NCBI GenBank assembly: GCA_937949555.1
Contig: CALEDV010000013.1
Coordinates: forward strand, 1-64,000
Source: an uncultured bacterium
GTDB taxonomy: Bacteria; Nitrospirota; Thermodesulfovibrionia; Thermodesulfovibrionales; Dissulfurispiraceae
Direction of reading: 5' to 3'
Length of the DNA stretch: 64,000 nucleotides
Position 1 is the first letter of the stretch; every line of letters begins with the position of its first letter. Below are positions 58,372-64,000 of this stretch, one piece after another. Made by a program: the position numbers and the translations under genes. The notes under the pieces are model-generated. The model saw nothing but the letters and a program-made list of their open reading frames with translations. It did no database searches and was not told the origin of the DNA.

Positions 58372-58686
58372 ATGGAAAGGTTACCGTATGGAAGGTACAC
58401 GAAGGAATTTCGGCAGGAGGCAGTAAAGCAGGTAGTAGAGGAAGGGATGTCGGTGCATGAAGCGGCCAAGCGATTATCGCTGGCTCCGACAACCTTAAGC
58501 AACTGGGTCAAAGCATACAAGGCCGGAAAGCTGGGAGAAATAGGGAAGAATCAGAGGCCGCTTACAGAGGTTGAATTGGAAAACTCCAGACTCAAGAGAG
58601 AACTGGCGGAAACAAGGATGGAGCGGGACATATTAAAAAAATCGGCAGCGTACTTTGCGAAGGAGTCGCAGCGAGGTGCGCGATGA
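58372..58686 (+). CDS. IS3-family transposase OrfA
   Basis: YTKEFRQEAVKQVVEEGMSVHEAAKRLSLAPTTLSNWVKAYKAG; leucine-zipper-like C-terminus ...LKKSAAYFAKES. Confidence 0.95.
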   Translation: MERLPYGRYTKEFRQEAVKQVVEEGMSVHEAAKRLSLAPTTLSNWVKAYKAGKLGEIGKNQRPLTEVELENSRLKRELAETRMERDILKKSAAYFAKESQRGAR

Positions 58687-59546
58687 TAAAGGGATTGCGG
58701 CTCAAATATTCAGTGCCTGCCTTATGCAGATATTTAAAGGTATCTGAGAGCGGATATTACGCATGGCTTAACAGGAAGCCTTCAAAAAGGGCGCAGGAAG
58801 AAGCCCGGCTGACAGTAGAGATAAAAGCCATGCATAAGCGCATGCGCGGTGTATACGGAGCCGAGAAACTTCAGAAAGAGTTAGCGGCAAAGGGCACAAA
58901 TGCCAGCATATGCCGCATAAAGAGGATAAAGAGAGTCAATGGGCTTTATTGCAAACAGAGCAAGGGATACAAAGCAACGACAGATTCTGCTCATAAGCTG
59001 CCTGTGGCAGAAGACATACTGAACCAGGAATTCAAGGCAGAAGCTCCTAACAAGGTATGGGTAACGGATATCACCTATATACCAACAGAAGAAGGCTGGC
59101 TTTATCTTGCCGGACATAAAGATATATTCAATGGTAAGATAGTGGGCTATGCGATGGGAGAAAGGATAACAAAGAACCTTGTGAGCGAATCATTATTCAG
59201 GGCGGTATCAGCGAAAAGACCTAAAAAAGGGCTTATACACCATTCAGACCGAGGGAGTCAGTATTGCTCCCCTAAATACAGACAAATGCTTGAACAGTTC
59301 GGGATGGAAACATCAATGAGCAGAAAAGGGAATTGTTATGACAATGCGCCGATGGAAAGCCTCTGGGGAACTCTTAAGCAGGAACTTGTGCATCATAGGA
59401 AATATAAAAGCAGACAAGAGGCAATGCGGGAGATCAGAGAATACATAGAAGTCTTTTACAACCGGCAGAGGAGACAGGCACGGCTGGGGTATTTATCACC
59501 CGTTGCTTATGTGAAGAAGTTTTATCAAACGAGGATTGCGGCGTGA
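58683..59546 (+). CDS. IS3-family transposase OrfB (DDE integrase)
   Basis: WVTDITYIPTEEGWLYLAGHKDIFNGKIVGYAM; HHSDRGSQYCS; NCYDNAPMESLWGTLKQEL; ATGA overlap with orfA. Confidence 0.96.
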   Translation: MIKGLRLKYSVPALCRYLKVSESGYYAWLNRKPSKRAQEEARLTVEIKAMHKRMRGVYGAEKLQKELAAKGTNASICRIKRIKRVNGLYCKQSKGYKATTDSAHKLPVAEDILNQEFKAEAPNKVWVTDITYIPTEEGWLYLAGHKDIFNGKIVGYAMGERITKNLVSESLFRAVSAKRPKKGLIHHSDRGSQYCSPKYRQMLEQFGMETSMSRKGNCYDNAPMESLWGTLKQELVHHRKYKSRQEAMREIREYIEVFYNRQRRQARLGYLSPVAYVKKFYQTRIAA

Positions 59547-59577
59547 GGGAATTGGTGTCCACTATTGACATCCGAGG

Positions 59578-59753
59578 TCACTATTTTGCATAAACATGCT
59601 CGTTCAGACCGAACATGGTAGATGCTACACGGTAAAGGAGATGAAGGACTGGCTGAAAAAGGCAGGTATAAAGGATATTTCAGTAATTATGCCAGCCGAC
59701 ACGGTCTTGATTATAGGGGAAAAACAACAACTTAAAAAAGGAGGAAACACATG
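59578..59753 (+). pseudogene. C-terminal remnant of an O-methyltransferase/SAM-dependent methyltransferase
   Basis: Translation SLFCINMLVQTEHGRCYTVKEMKDWLKKAGIKDISVIMPADTVLIIGEKQQ resembles the C-terminus of methyltransferases ('lNMLv.TegGrtYs..Ei..WL..aGF.di'). The 5' part is missing next to the IS3 end. Confidence 0.7.
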
Positions 59754-61664
59754 ACAGGACATGATGAGTTTAAGGCAAGAAGCCTTGATACCGCAGTGCA
59801 GGAGACACTTAAGAAGGCAAAGGAAAAAGGCATTGAGACCGTCTGGGATAGGTATGAAAAGATGCTACCTCAGTGCGGTTTTGGTGACACAGGGCTATGT
59901 TGTAGGCACTGTCTTCAAGGTCCATGCAGGATTAATCCATTTGGTGATGAGCCTAAGACAGGTATCTGTGGTGCAACTGCAGATGTGATGGTGGCAAGGG
60001 GCATTGACAGGGCAATTGCAGCAGGCACAGCAGCACACTCCGGACATGCAAAGCACCTTGCACACACGATGCTTAAGATGACTGAGGGCAAGGCAAAAGA
60101 CTATACAATCAAGGATGCTGACAAACTTAAGGCAGTTGCCAAGAGATTAGGCATTAGTATTGAAGGCAAATCAGATATGCAGTTAGCAAAGGAGGTGGCA
60201 GAGACTGCATTGGGAGATTTTGCTGAAAAACACGAGGGTGTCTATTGGGCTACAACTGTGCTTAATGAGGGTAGAAAAAAGGTGCTTTCATCCCTTAATG
60301 CGATCCCTAAAGGCATTGACCACGAGGTGTCAGAGATCATGCATCGCACCCTTTATGGCGTAGATGCAGATGCAGTAAATCTCTTACTTGGGGGCTTAAG
60401 GTGTGGCGTAGCAGATTTAGCAGGCTGTTACATGGGGACAGATTTAGCAGACATACTCTTTGGCACTCCTAAACCAGTCATCACAAAGGCAAATATGGGA
60501 GTGCTAAAGGCTGACATGGTAAATATTGCAGCACATGGACACAACCCTGTCTTATCTGAGATGATTGTCAAAATGGCTGAGGAGATGAAAGACGAGGCAA
60601 TATCTGCAGGTGCAAAGGGAATAAACATCGTGGGGATTTGTTGCACTGGTAATGAACTCATGGAAAGACACGGTATCCCTGCCTGCACTCACTCAGTAAG
60701 CCAAGAGATGGCTCTTCTTACAGGTGCCCTTGATGCAATTGTAGTGGACTATCAGTGTATTATGCCTTCCCTTGTCACTGTTGCAGAATGTATGGGTAGT
60801 AAGGTCATAACCACGATGGATATATGTAAGATTACAGGGGCAGAGCATGTAGAATTTACAGAGCAAGAGGCAGGGCAAAAGGCAAAAGAGGTTATCAAGA
60901 TTGCCATTGAGACATTTAAAAGAAGAAAATCCAAAGCCGTTGACATCCCTAATGTGCAGTCAACAGTAATAGCAGGTTTTTCAGTAGAGGCAATTGTATC
61001 TGCACTTATGAATGTTAATCCCAATGACCCACTTAAGCCACTATTAGATAATATTAAAAATGGCAATATCAGGGGCGTATGCCTCTTTGCAGGCTGTAAT
61101 AATGTCAAGGTCCCACAGGACAAAAACTTCCTTACCATCGCAAAGAAGCTCCTTAAAAATAATGTCTTGGTCTTAGCAACAGGCTGTGGTGCAGGTGCAT
61201 TGATGAGGCATGGCTTCATGGACCCTGCCAATGTTGAAGGTCTCTGTGGAGAGGGGCTAAAGGCAGTGCTCACAGCCATTGGTCAGGCAAATAATTTAGG
61301 CGGTCCACTTCCACCAGTGATACATTTAGGTTCATGTGTGGATAACTCAAGGGCTGTGGCTTTGGTAGTTCACATCTCAAACTACTTAGGAGTGGATATA
61401 GACAAACTTCCTGTAGTTGCATCTGCTGCAGAGGCGGTATCAGAAAAGGCTGTCTCAATTGGTGTCTATGCAGTGGCAATGGGTTTGCCTACACATGTCG
61501 GTGTGATGTTACCTGTGCTTGGTAGTCCTACTGTCACGAGCATCCTTACAGACAAGATAAAAGGTCTTACTGGTGGCTACTTCATAGTTGACCTTGACCC
61601 TGAAACCTCTGCCGATAAACTCCTTTCTGCTATTAATGAGAGGAGAAAGGCATTAGGGCTATAA
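59751..61664 (+). CDS. cooS: Anaerobic carbon-monoxide dehydrogenase catalytic subunit
   Basis: CGFGDTGLCCRHCLQGPCRINPFGDEPKTGICGATADVMVAR; GCNNVKVPQD; LATGCGAGALMRHGFMDP; LGSCVDNSRA. Confidence 0.97.
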   Translation: MTGHDEFKARSLDTAVQETLKKAKEKGIETVWDRYEKMLPQCGFGDTGLCCRHCLQGPCRINPFGDEPKTGICGATADVMVARGIDRAIAAGTAAHSGHAKHLAHTMLKMTEGKAKDYTIKDADKLKAVAKRLGISIEGKSDMQLAKEVAETALGDFAEKHEGVYWATTVLNEGRKKVLSSLNAIPKGIDHEVSEIMHRTLYGVDADAVNLLLGGLRCGVADLAGCYMGTDLADILFGTPKPVITKANMGVLKADMVNIAAHGHNPVLSEMIVKMAEEMKDEAISAGAKGINIVGICCTGNELMERHGIPACTHSVSQEMALLTGALDAIVVDYQCIMPSLVTVAECMGSKVITTMDICKITGAEHVEFTEQEAGQKAKEVIKIAIETFKRRKSKAVDIPNVQSTVIAGFSVEAIVSALMNVNPNDPLKPLLDNIKNGNIRGVCLFAGCNNVKVPQDKNFLTIAKKLLKNNVLVLATGCGAGALMRHGFMDPANVEGLCGEGLKAVLTAIGQANNLGGPLPPVIHLGSCVDNSRAVALVVHISNYLGVDIDKLPVVASAAEAVSEKAVSIGVYAVAMGLPTHVGVMLPVLGSPTVTSILTDKIKGLTGGYFIVDLDPETSADKLLSAINERRKALGL

Positions 61665-61677
61665 GTGAGGTGCAAAG

Positions 61678-62190
61678 ATGAAAAACCCAAAAGAGATATT
61701 TGTCAATGTAAAAAAGTGCACAGGCTGTAAAACCTGTGAAATAGCCTGTGCAGTAGAGCACTCAAAGGCAAAAAACCTATATAGTGCAATTAGCGAACTC
61801 CCTACAGTAAAGCCTCGACTATCTGTAGAGTGGCATCTATCGGGTAAGAGTATCCCTGTGCTTTGCAGACAATGCGATGATGCCCCTTGTATGCATGCCT
61901 GTATCACAGGTGCAATTAGAAGAGACAGTAGAGGCGTAGTGGTTACAGATACAGATAAGTGTATTGGATGTTGGACTTGCGTAATGGTCTGCCCTTTTGG
62001 TGTCATAGGCAGGCATCTTCAGACCCATAAGGCATACAGATGCGACAGATGCCCTGACAGAGACACTCCTGCATGTGTGCAGGCATGTCCTACAGGTGCA
62101 TTGGTATTTGCACAGTCCGATGAATACTCAAGGGACAAACGGCTTGCCTTTGTAAGCGAGATAGCTGAAGCTACTAAAGAGAAGGCATGA
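61678..62190 (+). CDS. cooF: 4Fe-4S ferredoxin-like electron-transfer protein (CooF-like)
   Basis: CTGCKTCEIACAVEHSK; CRQCDDAPCMHACITGAI; CIGCWTCVMVCPFGVI; CDRCPDRDTPACVQACPTGAL; immediately after cooS. Confidence 0.9.
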   Translation: MKNPKEIFVNVKKCTGCKTCEIACAVEHSKAKNLYSAISELPTVKPRLSVEWHLSGKSIPVLCRQCDDAPCMHACITGAIRRDSRGVVVTDTDKCIGCWTCVMVCPFGVIGRHLQTHKAYRCDRCPDRDTPACVQACPTGALVFAQSDEYSRDKRLAFVSEIAEATKEKA

Positions 62191-62202
62191 GGAGGTAATC
62201 AA

Positions 62203-63444
62203 TTGCAAAACACACGATACCTCATAATCGGTGGTAGTGCAGCAGGTATTGCCTGTGCACAGACTATCAAAGACAACATACCAAAAGCCGATGTGACCAT
62301 CTTGTCAGATGAACCTGACAAGCCATACTTCAGACCATTGATACCATACATCCTAACAGGCAAAAAGACCGTCTCTGATATATCAATGCTTGGCAGTGGT
62401 CCATACACTCATAGAGATTTAAAAGTCCTCACAGGCTGTATGGCTTCAAAAGTAGATACTGTAAATAAAATAGTCTTTGCAAATACCCAAGAGTATCCCT
62501 ATGACAAACTCCTCATTGCCTCAGGTAGTAGGGCAAACATACCAAAAGAACTTGAAGGTCAACTTTGCAAAGGTGTATTTGCCCTAAGGAAACTCAACGA
62601 TGCACGAGAGATGATAGAGATATTACCCTCCACCAAGCATGTGGTAATGCTTGGTGGAGGGCTCGTTAATCTCAAGACCGCCTTTGCGTTAGTAGAAATA
62701 GGCATCAAGGTTACACTTGTGGTGCAATCCCTTGAGATACTATCACAGATTATGGAGCCTCAAGATGCTTATTTACTTAAAGATGCAATAGTCAAATCAG
62801 GTATAAATATCATCACAGGCAAGAAGGCAGTAGGAGTGATTAAGAAAAACAACTCTGCCTTAGCAGTAGCCCTTGATGACCAGCAAGAGATACCTTGTGA
62901 GATAGTATGTATTGGCAAGGGAGTTAAGCCAAATGTTGAATTCTTAGATGGCTCAGGCATCAAGGTTGACGGTGGTGTAGTAGTTGACAGGTTTACAGCC
63001 TGCAATATCCCTGATATATACTCTGCAGGAGATGTAGCGGTGACATATAACCCGATTACAGGGCAAAAGGTGTTGACAGGACTTTGGACAAATGCAGTAG
63101 AGATGGGCAAGTGTGCAGGGCTAAACATGATTGGTTGTCCTACTGCTTATGCAGGGACTTTTGGCGTCATGAATGCAACACAAATCGGAGGTATCCCCTT
63201 TGTCTCAATGGGGACTGTGCATACTAAAGATGGAGATTTTGAAGTTTACACGCACAAGGGGCGTGATTCATACAGAAAGGTCGTCTTTAGCAAAGACGGC
63301 ACAAGGCTCATTGGGATAATACTCATCTCAGACATCTCAAAAGCTGGGATTTACAGATACCTCATAAGAGAAGGCAGGGATATAACCTCAATCAAAGACC
63401 TTATAATCAATCACAAGATAAACTATGCCTCTGTGATGAAATGA
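62203..63444 (+). CDS. FAD/NAD(P)-dependent oxidoreductase (FNOR of CODH operon)
   Basis: YLIIGGSAAGIACAQTIKDN; VVMLGGGLVNLKTAFALVEIGIKVTLV; IYSAGDVAVTYN. TTG start. Confidence 0.92.
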   Translation: MQNTRYLIIGGSAAGIACAQTIKDNIPKADVTILSDEPDKPYFRPLIPYILTGKKTVSDISMLGSGPYTHRDLKVLTGCMASKVDTVNKIVFANTQEYPYDKLLIASGSRANIPKELEGQLCKGVFALRKLNDAREMIEILPSTKHVVMLGGGLVNLKTAFALVEIGIKVTLVVQSLEILSQIMEPQDAYLLKDAIVKSGINIITGKKAVGVIKKNNSALAVALDDQQEIPCEIVCIGKGVKPNVEFLDGSGIKVDGGVVVDRFTACNIPDIYSAGDVAVTYNPITGQKVLTGLWTNAVEMGKCAGLNMIGCPTAYAGTFGVMNATQIGGIPFVSMGTVHTKDGDFEVYTHKGRDSYRKVVFSKDGTRLIGIILISDISKAGIYRYLIREGRDITSIKDLIINHKINYASVMK

Positions 63445-63486
63445 TCTTATTCATTCAAAAAGACTAACTCCCCTATCTTTAATGCT

Positions 63487-63697
63487 CTAACCTAACACCA
63501 AGAATGAGAAAAAGTAACAATCATTTTGAGAAAAATAGTTCAGAGTGGCAGCTTTTTTAAAAAGTTAAAAAAGCTGGGGGAGGAGTCCCTCCCCTATGTG
63601 AGTTGAAAGGCATCAAAGATAACAGTTGCTCTAATAGCTTGTTCTGTCACTTCTATTATAAATAGGTTCCTCACTCTATTCTTGGTGTTAGGTTACA
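63487..63697. mobile_element. Candidate second MITE-like element (~210 bp)
   Basis: Inverted repeats taacctaacaccaagaat / attcttggtgttaggtta at the two ends. Internal perfect 11-bp hairpin CAGCTTTTTTA-AAAAGT-TAAAAAAGCTG, then GGGGAGG-AGTC-CCTCCCC. Confidence 0.6.
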
Positions 63698-63839
63698 ACT
63701 ACCTGTTATAATCTCATCTTCCTTTCTCAAAAATCGCATAACTCCTTGTCATATAACTAAATAATGGCATTTTTGTATTCCTATTGTAGCCATATATGAA
63801 TTAAATAATACCTCACATACTGCATAAATCATTATATCC

Positions 63840-64000
63840 ATGAGGACAAAGAATAAGACAAAAAACACCCCACCCTTACATCTGGAAATCCAGCAGTATA
63901 AGGGGAATTACTATGGATTAATCCGTAGCTCCTATCGTGGAGGTGCAAAGGTAAGGCATAGCACCCATGGACGGCTAACAGGGATGAGCTTGAATGAATT
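63840..64000 (+). CDS. 5' part of an IS transposase (IS1634/IS4-like N-terminus), truncated by the window edge
   Basis: Translation MRTKNKTKNTPPLHLEIQQYKGNYYGLIRSSYRGGAKVRHSTHGRLTGMSLNE; open to the end of the window. Not in the ORF track. Upstream and coding sequence match 1587-1785. Confidence 0.7.
   Translation, partial: MRTKNKTKNTPPLHLEIQQYKGNYYGLIRSSYRGGAKVRHSTHGRLTGMSLNE

Larger units (their letters stand above)
58325..59563 (+). mobile_element. IS3-family insertion sequence
   Basis: Terminal inverted repeats AGTGGACACCAA (58325-58336) / TTGGTGTCCACT (59552-59563) enclosing two overlapping transposase ORFs. No obvious target-site duplication. Confidence 0.92.

Noticed and set aside
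59578-59753. Could the methyltransferase remnant be the missing BREX PglX?
   Set aside because: The residual sequence resembles the C-terminus of small O-methyltransferases, not a DNA adenine methyltransferase. It overlaps cooS and is on the opposite strand from the BREX-like unit.
1-64000. tRNA, rRNA or tmRNA genes
   Set aside because: I did not recognise any in the intergenic regions by eye. tRNAscan/Infernal would be needed to exclude them.

Overview
This 64 kb bacterial chromosomal window is mostly housekeeping and energy-metabolism genes, with several small mobile or degenerate segments. The gene content looks like a deep-branching anaerobe or facultative anaerobe, but I did not establish taxonomy. 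Recognisable blocks are: lolA-leuS-lptE-holA, with rpsT on the opposite strand; a radical SAM/HhH protein plus DUF4130-like pair; an ADP-forming acyl-CoA synthetase-GNAT fusion; korAB; a hybrid histidine kinase; a TAXI-type TRAP transporter; a signalling cluster (PhnD-like lipoprotein, histidine kinase, response regulator, DSP phosphatase/Cys-cluster fusion, histidine kinase, NtrC-like regulator); queE; tpiA-secG-SBP-tyrA; a complete hoxEFUYH-type NAD-linked [NiFe] hydrogenase operon headed by a MerR regulator; pilB plus a divergent pilT; uvrB; and cooS-cooF-FNOR (CO dehydrogenase). The most unusual locus is a two-gene unit at 52585-58192. It encodes a 1562-aa protein that appears to join a BrxC/PglY-like P-loop ATPase to a C-terminal PglZ-like phosphatase domain, followed by a TPR protein. 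No PglX-type methyltransferase is present. The unit sits between an inverted repeat next to uvrB and an IS3-family element. Other structure beyond the ORF track includes a ~200-bp MITE-like element in two copies plus a solo end, a second MITE-like inverted-repeat element at the right edge, an IS fragment shared by the two ends of the window, transposase and methyltransferase remnants, a 40-bp-period palindromic array, and a truncated duplication at the left edge. All calls come from reading motifs by eye; no database search was run.
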